A DNA stretch of 44,415 bases, from contig JAEYYB010000125.1 in NCBI GenBank assembly GCA_023430975.1, forward strand, positions 1 through 44,415, in the 5' to 3' direction. Origin of the DNA: Bacillota bacterium (GTDB lineage Bacteria > Bacillota > Clostridia > Acetivibrionales > DSM-2933). The stretch's first letter is position 1, and every line of letters starts with the position of its first letter. Shown here one piece after another: positions 1 through 12,500 of this stretch. Under the pieces are notes generated by a model, which searched no databases, was not told the origin of the DNA, and was given only the letters and a program-made list of their open reading frames with translations. The position numbers and the translations under genes were made by a program.

Positions 1-26
1 CACACTTTAAGGCTGCTTTTCATAAT

Positions 27-60
27 AAAAAAAGGCTTTAGAATTCAAAATACTAAAGTC
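27..60 (-). terminator. Intrinsic terminator, leftward
   Basis: Read on the minus strand, an 8-bp stem (positions 53-60 pairing with 34-41, core CTTTAG/CTAAAG) is followed directly by seven T residues (plus-strand A run 27-33). It would end a leftward transcript, yet no intact minus-strand gene lies within the next 500 bases, so it may serve a decayed gene, a small RNA or the far side of the window edge. Confidence 0.6.
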
Positions 61-320
61 TTACTTAATTATAATCTACAGATATGGTTAATTATGGCAC
101 TTGTTATATCGAACTCACGTTAATATATAAATCAATTAAATCTTTCTTGTATTATTCTACCATATTTTGTGCATTACGTCAGTTTAAGTACTTTAGTTGC
201 GTTTAATTTTGAAATATTGAATGACTTAAACTGACTTGAATAAATATCTAAAATATAGTACCATGTAGCTAACATAAGAATTTTTATCAATTGCTTTTAA
301 TAAATTAAAGTGGTTAATCT

Positions 321-440
321 TTAAACTAAATTGCTGTATATAGTTTTATAGTGGGGTTGTTCGGCGTCGATTAAAGTCATGTCGCTTACCAAGCAGAATT
401 TATCTTTATGTACCTGATGCTTTACTTCTATTGATTTCCA
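321..440 (-). pseudogene. Possible remnant of a minus-strand gene (39 codons, no start)
   Basis: Between tandem TAA codons (441-446) and a stop at 321-323, the minus strand is open for 39 codons and reads as a plausible protein tail (KHQVHKDKFCLV, then LIDAEQPHYKTIYSNL). There is no start codon or ribosome binding site. Its 3' side leads toward the leftward terminator at 27-60, which is what a 5'-truncated gene would look like. I do not recognise the family. The alternative is that this is chance reading within a structured RNA leader, because a long-range inverted repeat (339-349/449-459) covers the same bases. Confidence 0.25.
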
Positions 441-592
441 TTATTACAATAAAACTATAAGAGTAAAAAAGAAAGGCAAAGTTTTTAGAGAGGCTTTAAA
501 TATATATAACACCAGCTCTTGAACATAATGGAGCTATTTAAAAGTAACTAATAGTAACTTTTAATAAATTAATTTATAGGGGGATGAAAAAA

Positions 593-3500
593 TTGAATAA
601 AAGGTTAATCAATAGGATCGCGTTATTGATTATTGTGCCTTTATTGGCCAATATGTTAGTAACCGGTGGAATTGTGTCTGCAAACAGCAGTGATTATCTG
701 CAAAACGTAGCGACGACTACCACTGCTACAGAAAATACAGATGAAAATGCACCTGAAACAACTCCTAAAACAACTCTTGAAACAAATTCTGAAAAAGCAC
801 TAGGAGAAGCATCTGAGCCTATAATAGACAACATCGAGACCAATACCAATATACATTATGAATCTTTGGCTCAACAAAACGATATTGTGCTGCCTCTCAT
901 TGATAAAAAAGAGGGAACGGATAGTGACGCCAGCCTTAAAAAGTCCACTACCGCTAAGGCAGACATAATAAAGCAGGTATTACCCAAAGAGGTAAAGACT
1001 GGTAGTGTTTTATCAAAAAGCAAAACACTAAAGTCACTTTCTTCAACGTATATACCTGATGACGCCATCAATGTTAATGAGAATGAAGTGAAAATTCTAA
1101 ATGAAAACAGCAGTGAGTATAAATCTTACTTTATGTTTGTATTCACCCCTGAAACCACAGATTATTATAAAATAACTGCATCAAGTTTAAAGATCCCATA
1201 CATATACGTAAACGATAGCCAGAATAACACTATAGGATGGAGCCGGACTTATCCCCAGATGAGTGATTCCATAGCGTGTAAGATGTATAAGGGACAGCAG
1301 TATTTGATTAATCTCTCTTCGGTTAGCTCAGACGATACAACGGAGTTTTCCGTTACAAAGTATAGATCAGCTGCAAATTCTCTTACATATACATTTGTTG
1401 ATAATACATATACATCCGATGAAAATGCATCAGTTGTTGTTACCATTCCTAACATTCCTGCTGATAAGCTTTATGGAGTTTTGGACAGGGATATACTTAT
1501 AAGGGCAGAGCTGTTTAAGGGTGAAGAACTGATAGATAAAATATCTGAAATTCCTGCACAATCCATAAGAGGAGCAATGGGAACACCTGATGATAACATA
1601 CTACAGTTTGTTTGTGAATTTGGTAAGGTTGTGGAGGATGATGAATATACAATAAAAATTACCTGCTATGATGATGAAGGGAATATAGTAATAGATACAT
1701 GTGAAAGCACAATTGAAGTTGGAGGCTCCACTTTATTGTATGTTCCTTCGCAAAGCATATCGTTTAAGTCTAATTCTTATAGTGGAAAGCAAAGGGTATA
1801 TTTCAAAGGAATAAATACTGATAAAGGCAAGTTTATTGTATTTGACGGTGATAGAATAATCGGTACAAGTGCCAATACCGGTATAGGAAGTACATATGTG
1901 CAACATGAAGAAATGTTTTCAATTTATTCAATGACCAAGTATGAATACGATACATCGAAATTTGCTAAAAATTTATACTATGCAGATATTCCAGATTTGG
2001 CCTTTGTAGAACCTTTACAAGAGGGCAAGGGTTATAAATTGAAAATGGTTGCAGGTGTAGGTGAGTTTAACGCCGATGCCAAAATTATTCCAACAAAAGG
2101 ACTTGTGCTTAATAGTATTTCTTATGGTTCACTGTATAACAGCAGCTTAAAGTTTACTGTTTATACCCAGTTTTATAACTTTGGCAGCATTAAACCCAAT
2201 GATATTTCAATAGAACTTATAAATTTAAAAGGGGAAGTTGTAGCTTCACAAGTTGATTACTCATATGATTCCTATTACTCGGGGACGGAGAATATTACAT
2301 ATATTAATTATAATTTACGCATTAATAAACCCCTTGAAACTGATAATAAGTATAGTGTAAGAATCAATTACCCGGGGAAACTATATTCCAATACTGCAGG
2401 CACTTACATAGGAGCTTATTCGAATGGGGATTACTTGAACTTAAAATCTCCTACTGTTTTAGATGCTGAAAAATTAAAAATAAGTATTCCTACATATGAT
2501 TGTAATAACAAGATAGATTATGATGCAATTCTTTATAGAGAAAACCAATCGTTAAGTGTGCCGATTTCACAGGTTACAGGGGTTAAACCTGATAACAACG
2601 GTACCTTTGTGATAGATTTTCCTCAGGATAATGGTCTGCCTATTTTGATTCCAGGTGCATCATACCATATTGAGTTTAAATACAAAAGGCCTTCATATAA
2701 CAATGAAGTGTTTACCTCGAGCATTGGTTTTAGCATGCCGCAGTCAACTGTTTCAAATGTATCTAAAGACATTGCATTTTATCCTCCTGCATTACCTACA
2801 CAAGGGGAGACAGAATTTACTATAAGCGGCTACGAAATAGAAAACGGAATAATGGGAACCGATAACAGCAAAATAAATATTGAGCTTGTTGCAAATAATG
2901 AGATCTATGGATCGGTAATTAAAGACACCATAAAAAAGAGTGCATCCCTATATGATGTTAATTCCAATTACAGTATGAGTCAGATAATGATAACAGGAAA
3001 GCTGCAGATACAGAAAGCATTGGAAAATGATACCCAATACTTTATAAGAATTAATGGCAATGACTATAAGTATTTTTACAAATCATCAAAACCATATATT
3101 GACGAAAATTCATTAAACATACAGCATTATTGTTCCTATTCTACATATAAAAATTCTTCAGGAGCCGATTGTCTGCTGTATGATTTGTCCTTCAAGGAAC
3201 CGTTAGTGTTAAATTATGGTTTTATAAAGAATGTACCTGAAGATTACAAGCTAGTGTTAAAAGATGTAGAAAATGAACAGGAAATTGAACTAGGCACATG
3301 GAAAACTGAAAAAACTTACTTTGATGGGGAATATAAAGATATCTCCATAGATGCTGATTTGTCACAAGTTACACAAGGTAGAGTATTTGAATTGTGCTTA
3401 AAAGCAGGCGAAAATTATTACAGTTTTAATAAATTCATCAAAGTGTATAAACCCTATGAGGCACATTACTTTAGTGTGCACGAGGCTGTATACGGAAGTG

Positions 3501-6500
3501 ATAGGGTTACATTGTCATTGCCTTCATGTTATGATATTGACTCTCTATCTTTTGATGTAAAAGATTCTTTTGATATAGTTTATGACTTAAGTGTGGTTCC
3601 CGGTAGTTTGAAAAGAGATTCAGACGCAACTTACATGGATGTGAAAACAGATATCCCTTTAAGTTATGGGGTATATAAATTCCGCATGTATAGTGCAGAA
3701 AATACAATTAAATATACTGTGCCATATACAGTTTCCCAAAAAAGCAACACTCCGGTTGTAGAGAATATTCAAAATGGGGTGCCATACCTTATTTATGGTA
3801 ACGGGCTTAGTGATGAAGGGGTTTATACTGCAGATATTAGTGATTTTAATAATGTAATCAGGGTTAAAGAGGGCATTACACTCACAAAGAAACAGGGAGA
3901 AAATGTTTTAGAGCTGGATGAAAGTAGTCTTCAAGATTTGCCAATCGGAACCTATAATGTTGCAGTAAAACTCAATGGTAGTGCTATAGGGGTTGCTTAT
4001 TTTTATTACTCAGGCCCCATGATGTTAAAGCCCTTAATATCAGCAAAGGAATGGATAGATTCACCTGAAAAAAGTCCATTAATAACAAGTGATAATGTAG
4101 AATTAATTATAAAGACCATGTATTATAACAAGGTTCGCTTTGCTGAAAACTTGGAAAAGCTAAAAGAAATGAGCTATCAACCTGTAACAAACAGCATTAA
4201 TTACAAGTTTGAAAGTGCAGGAAAGATTAAGCTGCTTTATTTCCAGTTTGCTGATGATGCTGGAAAGGAAAGTGAAATAGTAACTTTTAAAGCGTACTTG
4301 GCATCGGTTAATAACGAGATAAAAGTAATTTCTCCAGAGAAGGATAAAACATATGAGAATGGGTTGCCTATTAAAGCCAGTATCCCAAATAATCCACACT
4401 CCGTATGGCTTGTGTTGTACTGGCAAGGTGCTGTTGCAACTATTGCGAAAGCCACAGTTAATTCACTATACTCTTCAAACGACATTCAATATGTGAAACT
4501 GTCAAAGGAAGAAGCAACCGATTTTTATTCTTATGAAATACCGCAAGATTCAGCAGGTAATCTTATAAAGTTTGAGATTTATGCAGCAGATGAATTTGGA
4601 AATATAACAGATTCCGAAACGGTAGATTTGAGGGACGTTGTAGATCCTGAGCCGGTAAAAACAATTCAAATTTCCAATCTGGCTCCGGCGTATAAAAAGC
4701 AAAACATAACTATTTGGGGAAGCGATGCAACTGCCGGTAGCAATGTTACCATTTATGCATATCCCCTCAATGATAATGGAACTTCTACAGGAGGATCTCC
4801 TTACAGGATCACCGTAATTGCAAATGAGGACGGTAAATTTGAAGGAACGTTGAATATTCCAAAGGATGGCTATTATAGGATCTACATAGCCGATAACATG
4901 GGAAGAACAAGTTATAACTATCACCGAACTTGGGTTGATACAATAGTACCTGTGTTAAGAAACTATACCACAATAGCACAGGGGATCAACAGTGTAAAAA
5001 TCTCATGGGATGTTAATGACCGCAGCACCTGTAATTACACATTGTGGAGAGACGATAAGATTATTGAAAATCAATATTCGGATAAGTTTTATTTGGCAAC
5101 AGGGCTTACAAAAGGCCAAACTTATATCTATAAAGTTATGGCAACAGACATGGCAGGAAACCAGTCGGAAGCTGTCCAAATAATTGTAACAGTCGGAGAT
5201 ACCGTGGCCCCTGGTACACCAAAGAACCTTCGTATTGGCTCTAATGCAGGAAAAAGCATCACCCTCACTTGGGATCCATCAACAGATAACAGTTATGTAA
5301 CTGGGTATGAGATATACAGGAATGATGAAAAAATCGGGACTTCTTATAATACCAGCTATACAGATACTAATCTTACAAAAGGTGTAGAATACAGCTACAG
5401 AGTAAAGGCTTTTGATCCATCAATGAACTATTCCGGGTTAAGTGAGCCTGTTGTTCATTCAATTCAAACCGTAAAAGTAAAGGATGCCTATGACGGCAGC
5501 TATAACGTAGTAGCTTCAACAAACAATACTTTGGTATTGAAAGCCTTAACCAGTGATATTTTAAATAACACCAATATAAGAGTGTTATTTGAATATTCAA
5601 AGGATAATGGAGCAACATGGGCACCAATATCAACAGTTTCACAATACACTACAACTTCTGACGGTTTGTTGTTCAATACAATATGGAGAATTGAAGGGTA
5701 CGACAGCGGTGAATATGTTATTAGATATACTGTAACTGACAGTGACGGCTTTACCAATCAGGACGTCTCAAAACCCATAACCATACAAAAAACAGATGAC
5801 TTTATAAGCCCTACTATTAAATCTATAAGGCCGTATCCCTCATGTTATGCCAATTCCATACCACTTACAATTACAGCTGAGGATAATGTAGGAGTAAAAA
5901 GCATAACAATACAGGAATCTATGGACGGGGCAGTTTGGGAAGATGTAACCTCCATATCAATAAGTTATATCAGTAAAGTAAGTGCTGTAAACTATACTGT
6001 CGATGTTTCAGATACCAGAGAAGGACCCTACTATATTAGAGCGATAGCTACAGATACAAGCGGCAATAACAGCAACAGTACAGGGTCTGCTTCCTATAAC
6101 CAGTATATAATAGACAGGACTGCTCCACAAAAGGTAGCTGATGTATCGGTATCAAGTACTGTTGACTATATTGAACTTAAATGGGGTATGAACTCTGAGC
6201 CCTACGTAAAAGGATTTAATGTGCTAAGATCCGAAAGTATTGATGGTGAATATATAACATTAGCTGACAATACCAATACATTGAATTTTATAGACCAAAG
6301 TGCCAAGACAGGAGTTATTTATTATTACAAGGTGTCCTGCACCGATATAGCTGGAAATACAGGTGAAAATAGTGAGCCTGTAAAGGCAGTAAGACTTAGT
6401 ATAGACGATATAACTGACGATTTGCCTCCACAGATTACAAGCATATACCCGAATAACAATGCTGTCATAGGTAATAAGCTGAATTTGGCTGTAACTGCTA

Positions 6501-9500
6501 TGGACAATATAAGGCTTTCAAAGATAGCGGCACAATTTAAGACAGGAGAAAATGATTGGACAGATATAACGGTTTTTGACACGGCATATTCCTCTGATGG
6601 ATTTTCATCCGAATTGGATACTTCAAAGTACCCTGCAGGAACTGTTATAAAGGTTAGAGCATATGCTGTAGACGCAAAAGGAAATAAAAGCAGCTTTGAA
6701 TATGCTGACTACACTGTTGATAATGTGCCTCCAAAGACACCTGTAGTAGATGTGGTTGCACGTAATATGGGAATTTATGTATCATGGTCGTGTGAAGATG
6801 AAGATATAGCGGTTTACAAGGTTTACCGCAGAATATCAGGCTCAAGTTTCTATACACTTATAGGGGAATACTCCAAATCAACAAATAATGTTTTGGATAC
6901 AAGCCTCGATCCTTCATACCAGTATGTATACAAGGTTATAGCAATAGATGGGCTGGGTAACACATCTTTTATAGAGAGCAGGGCTATTTCACCATTAGAT
7001 GTGGACGATATAATGCCTCAAGCTGTTATAAATTGTATCTCATCTGCTGAAACGGATACAGTTGTGGATTTTGACGGAACTTCATCATATGATAATGTAA
7101 AGATTGCAAAATATGAATGGGATTTCGGCGACGGGAAAACAATGGTAGGCAGTACTGTAAAGCACCAGTTCAGCAATGTTGGGACTTACAGTGTAGTGCT
7201 TAAAGTAACTGATTCCTCAGGCAACCAAAACCTGGCATCAAGATTGGTTACAATTATAAAAAAGGGAGTTGCAGGTACAATTGAGGTTTCGGTAATAGAC
7301 GATCAGGGGAATAAACTTCCCTTTACCGATGTTTTTGTAAACTTGGGTGAAGCTGATCAATATAAGAGCACATCTGATTCTACAGGAAGTTTGTCGCTAA
7401 ATATGGAGCCGGGCAGCTACAAAATAGGTGCATATAAATCCGGATATGCTCCATCGCAGCAGGAAGTACTTGTTATAGCTGGAAAATCCAATGCTTTAAT
7501 GCTGGTTCTTAGAAAGTCGGAAGTGGTTATTGGAAGTATGACAGCAACAAAGATGACTCTCGATGAGATTAAAAAGGCAGGCATAGATGTAACTGCACCT
7601 GGAAATCAGAATGTATTTAGGTACCAGATAAACCTGGTATATCAAAACAAGCCTTATACAATAACGCATATAGCAAACACTTCAAATAAATCATATGTGA
7701 GCTCTTCTACAATTGGTGACAGGACTTTATATGTCAGCACAGTACCAAGGAGCGGCAGCAGTTCCGGAAGTGCACCGGTAACAGTGCTCCTTGATGTTCC
7801 GGGAGGAACTTCCTGGCTTAAGGATTTCTTTGATGTTAAGCTCCATCTGGTTAATACCCAGGGAGCGTATGATATAGAAAACTGTGTTGTTAGCTTAAAT
7901 ATACCATCAGGGCTTTCCGTAGCAGGAGGCAGTGCAAAAACTAATGAAATAGGCACTCTGCCTGCCAACGGCAGCAAAGTTTTAAACTGGATAATACGTG
8001 GAGATAAACCGGGCAGTTATAACATATCTGCAGATTTCAGCGGGATTTTAGAGTCGTTTAACGAGACAATATCAGCTAGGTTTGCTCCTTCTGAGCCAAT
8101 TAAAGTGGAAGATAGTTCAAGGCTAAAGCTGTTAATTGAGGTTGAGGAAGTAAAATATCCAAATGATAAGCTTCTTTACAGGGTGGGTTTTAAAAACGAA
8201 AGAAACACTGATTTGTACAGACCTAAAATAAGCATGCAGGACTCTGAATATATAAGAAGCTATAAGACAAGCACCAGCATGGCTCTTATAAACACTTCCC
8301 ATGAGGTTTTAAAACCAGGTGAGATATTATGGTCCGAGTACTCTATTGATCCTGCAAAATTTGAAGGTAACAACAATGTAGGACTTAAGCTTACCGAGTA
8401 TGCATCCACAGCTTTGGGAGGAATGAAAATACCAATTGAGATAAGGCCTGTGGAATATGGAACCTTTGGAAGGGTGAAACCCAAGATATATGTTATTGAC
8501 CCTCATACAGGAAGAGAAACAGAGTTGGATTCTATAGACCTTGTTAAATACAAATCCAGGACAAATGATGTGATGCCTGATTTAAAGATTAAGACTGGCA
8601 GAGGAATTTCAGAAAATGTAGTGGTGAAGGAAGTTTGTAAACTTACCATAGATGATGGCCTTTTTGATGTAACCCAGGAAATAACCACCGATAAAAACGG
8701 GGAATACATATATAAAGGCGGAAGTATCGATGCTGTAGAGATAAATGATTCAGGTAAAGGTTATTTCAGCATAAAGGTTACATCCGATACCAAAATCTCC
8801 GATACCTTAGGGATAAGGGTTTTAGATCAGAACCTTCTATCAAAAACGGAGTTTGGAAGTGTTTCAGGTAGGGTTTGGAACAAGGATGAAAGTAAACCTG
8901 TATCAGGAGCAACAGTCATTATTGGTTCAAATACACGTACTACTGATGCAAACGGTAATTTCAGCTTTAATGATATTATGTTTGACGGTGATACAATTAA
9001 AGTAAAGGCAGCGGGTTTTCCCGAGAAGAATATAGACAGGGATCTTAGAGATGGAAGTTACGTTACTGTTTATTTAAGCAAGGTACCTGAAATAACCAAG
9101 GTTGTCTCATGGTGTTCAGACAGTACAAACTCTAGAAGTTCAATTGTTCCTTTGAATCTTATCGGAAGTTCTGTTGACTTTAGGATTGATACAGATTTGA
9201 AGGGTAACGGAGAAGTTACGGAATATTTATACAAAATAGTGGATAAAAATGGCAATGAAAAGTATAGCGGTTCTGAAACGGACAAAATAGTAACTATATG
9301 GGATATAAAGAATAAGATGGCCATTGGAGATAGATTGAAATTTGCAATCAAAACAAGTGGACCATATGGTAATTTTACATCGGATTATGTGGATGCCAAG
9401 CTGGTTATGGCACAGGAATTGCCGTTATTAAATACTGTTGATTGGCTTTTTGACAGGGGGATAATTCAAAATGAAATACCACTATTCAATCCTGAAATTG

Positions 9501-12500
9501 AGGGTATTAATGATGCAAATAGATTTTTTAATAGTATAAATAACAGCAATTCAAGTGTGCCGTTTCCTGGCGACAGCGGCATATTCAACTCTACTAAGCT
9601 TATACCCTTGGATGCTTCTATTGATCTGGATGTTGAATATGATTTTCTAAATGCCAAAGTAACAATTACCAATAAGGGAGGAGTTTCAGGAGACTTTTTG
9701 GGAGGACTTGCAGAATGGGATCATGGATCTGGTCGTGAAGGTAGCGGAAGATTTAGTCTTGGAGGAGAATTAAGTGCAACCTTTGTTACAGTGCTTACAT
9801 ATAATGATTCCTCTTTGAGATGGGAATTTGAAAAAATGGATGTTAATATCGTTGGAGGAGCTAGCTTTAGAGTAGAGTTCAAATATAATGTTCCTGCGGA
9901 TGTAATTTTTGGGGGTGTACTATTATCCGGTTATGCAGTTGTTGAACTGGAGGGAGGAGTTCAGATTATTGTTAACACCTCAATTCCCAATTTATCAAGA
10001 ATCAACAGTATAAGCGACCTGGTAACTGAAGTGCAGGCAAACCTGAATCTAGCGATAAAAGGGGCTGTAGGAGCAGAGGTAGGATATGGACTTTTATCGG
10101 GAGATATTTTCGTAAGAGGAAGGGTTGATGTAAATCTTCCTAGCTGGAGGACAGAGCTTACATTATCTTATGGTGTAGACTATGGTTACCTCTGGTTTTT
10201 CTCAAATGAAAATACCCTTGGTGAAAAAACATGGACTTTATATGAAGGAAATCAAAATAGAAGAATGTCAGGAATGCTTGCGGCACCGCCGAATATTGTT
10301 AATGAAGGAATTGTATACAAGAGTGCTCCAAGAGGTTATTTGCAAAATCAAAAATGGATTGGTAAAGAAGAAATAATAAAGGATGCATACCCTGATTCGA
10401 GTGCTAGAATATCAGCTGTAGACAAAAAAATCGGCGACATGTTAATGGTTTATATAGGTGATGACAGTCAAAGAACTGATAATAACAGAACTTCCGTATA
10501 CTCCTCTGTGTATAAGGACGGGACATGGTCGCAGCCTGTACAAATTGATATTGATGGGACAGGAGATGCATATCCTAGTCTTGCAGCAGACGGTGAGAAT
10601 ATATATGCATCATGGATGGACATGGAGGAGGAAATGGGTGATTCATCTTCCATGACAGAGGATTATATAACAAAGAATGTGCTTGGAAAAATGGGAATAT
10701 CCATTGCAAAGTTTGATTTGGGCACAAATTCATGGAAGGAACAAATCAGTAAAAAAACACAAGGCATAAATAAGCTTCCTGAAATTGCGGCAAATGACGG
10801 CAAAGTCATGGCAGTGTGGGTAAATAACTCGAAGAGTAATTTAAAAGGCAATTTGGAACAGCCGGATGATATATACTATGTATATAACGATGGAAGCGGA
10901 TGGAGTGAGCCAAAGGCTTTTGTTATAGGTGCGGCTAACGTTACGGAAGGCAAATTGTATATGCATAATGGTAAGGCGTATTATGTTTTTGTTACAAATG
11001 CCTATTCGGATGAAGGAATAAACAAGGCATATGTTGCACGTTTTGACGGCAAGAGCTGGTCCAAGCCTACAGAACTTATTGATAACAGCAATGAGGACAG
11101 TCATCTTGCCATAGCTCTTTATAATGAAGAACCTACTGCATTCTGGCAAAATGACGGAGCTATATATAAGATTTCTCTTGAAAGACCTTACGGTGCTCAG
11201 ATAATAATCAATTCAGACCAGGCAGAAGGTATTTTGGAGCTTAGTGCAGCCAATACGGAAAAAGGAGTCGCTTTGGCATGGACAAGTGCATCGGCAGGAG
11301 AGAAAAAACTTTATATAAGTACTTTTGACGAAGAAAGCTCTTCATGGACAGAAGGAACAATGATTAAGTTTGATTCAATGGAAATACCAAAGGGTATAAC
11401 CCTGGCTGGCCTTGGAGATTCGGCGATGGCTGTATACAATAAATCCCAATATAAGTTTGATGAGGAAAAAAAGGTTTACTACAGGGATAATACAAAACTT
11501 ACTTCTACCAACTATATCAGAAAAGCCGATCTGGCTATTCTGGAAAATGGGGTGTATTTTGAAAACGGCAAACCTCTTCCGGGAGAAGATACAACTGTTA
11601 TAGCTGCTGTTAAAAATGTAGGGGATATTACTGTAAAAGGCATAAAAGTTTCTCTGTATGAAGGTGATAAACTGGTTGCTGTAAAAGATATGCCGGAAGC
11701 GGTATTAAGCCCTGGAAATTCAGTTTTGGCAAGTTTTCCATGGAAGGTACAGCAAAACGCAGCAGGCATTAAATTGAGGGCGGTTGTAGAAACGGCCGAT
11801 GACATTGAGCCTCTAAATAATGCTGCGACACTGGAGAAATCATATACCGATGCTGAAATAACAAGCGTTTATAATGAATTATACTCTAAAAATAGCGGTA
11901 CAATTTTCGTTGATGTAAAAAATTCAGGTTACAGCAGTTTGGATGTAGCTAAAGTTTACATATCAACCGACAAGGAATTTAAAAACATTATTGCAGAAAA
12001 AGAAATTAAAGATATTGACCCTCTTATGGATAAACATGTTGCATTCCAATTCAAACCAACTGATGAACAGATAGAAAACAGAGTTAAGGTGTATGCAAAG
12101 GTTGAAGTCCATCACAGTGAGTATGATTATTCAAATAACAGCGATTTTACGGTTATAAGGCCAATGGAGGATTCAGATGGAACAGGAATTATAGAGGATG
12201 GTCCTTCACCAACGCCAACACCGACGCCAACACCAACTCCAGGCCAGAATCAGAATAATACAAATATACCGGTTCAAACTCCTGATACAACTGATAAAGG
12301 TAATGGCGATAACGGAAATAATCAGACAGATAAGGACAATTCAACGGATGAACCAAAAGATAAGGATAACGGTACAAAACCATCAGATAAGCCTGTAATT
12401 GTTGTACCGACTCCGGATGTGCCTTCAACTGGAGATGAAAACAAGAAGAACGTTCCTTACATGAAAGGTTTTGCTGATAAAACATTCAGGCCGGACAAAG

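Larger units (their letters stand above)
1..592. other. Leader / intergenic region upstream of giant SLH gene
   Basis: I see no intact gene in this stretch. It holds a leftward terminator at its left edge (27-60), a perfect 12-bp inverted repeat (178-189 with 224-235), an 11-bp perfect inverted repeat enclosing 99 nt (339-349 with 449-459), and a hairpin near 495-542 close to the downstream start. A 39-codon open stretch on the minus strand (321-440) reads like protein but has no start codon. No known riboswitch class is recognisable by eye. The paired segments are AT-rich, so some may be chance, but the tail of the region is probably the 5' untranslated leader of the giant gene. Confidence 0.5.

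Noticed and set aside
361..460. A riboswitch in the leader of the giant gene
   Set aside because: The inverted repeats are suggestive but none of the cores I can recall (c-di-GMP, SAM, cobalamin, T-box and others) fits; kept only as an unassigned structured region.
584..592. ATG at 584 as start of the giant gene
   Set aside because: It directly abuts the AGGGGG site with no spacer; the in-frame TTG at 593 has a normal nine-base spacing.
4160..4924. Several 80-125-codon ORFs antisense to the giant gene
   Set aside because: They lie wholly inside a strongly supported coding frame, lack binding sites and have low-complexity composition; other antisense ORFs in 871-12485 and in 16914-18575 were dismissed for the same reason.
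12205..12240. Short tandem repeats as a possible CRISPR or regulatory array
   Set aside because: They are codons of a PTPTPT linker in the giant protein; the same applies to the linker repeats in the GH8 (about 32250-32340) and GH5 (about 17340-17410) genes and in rsgI (20475-20595).
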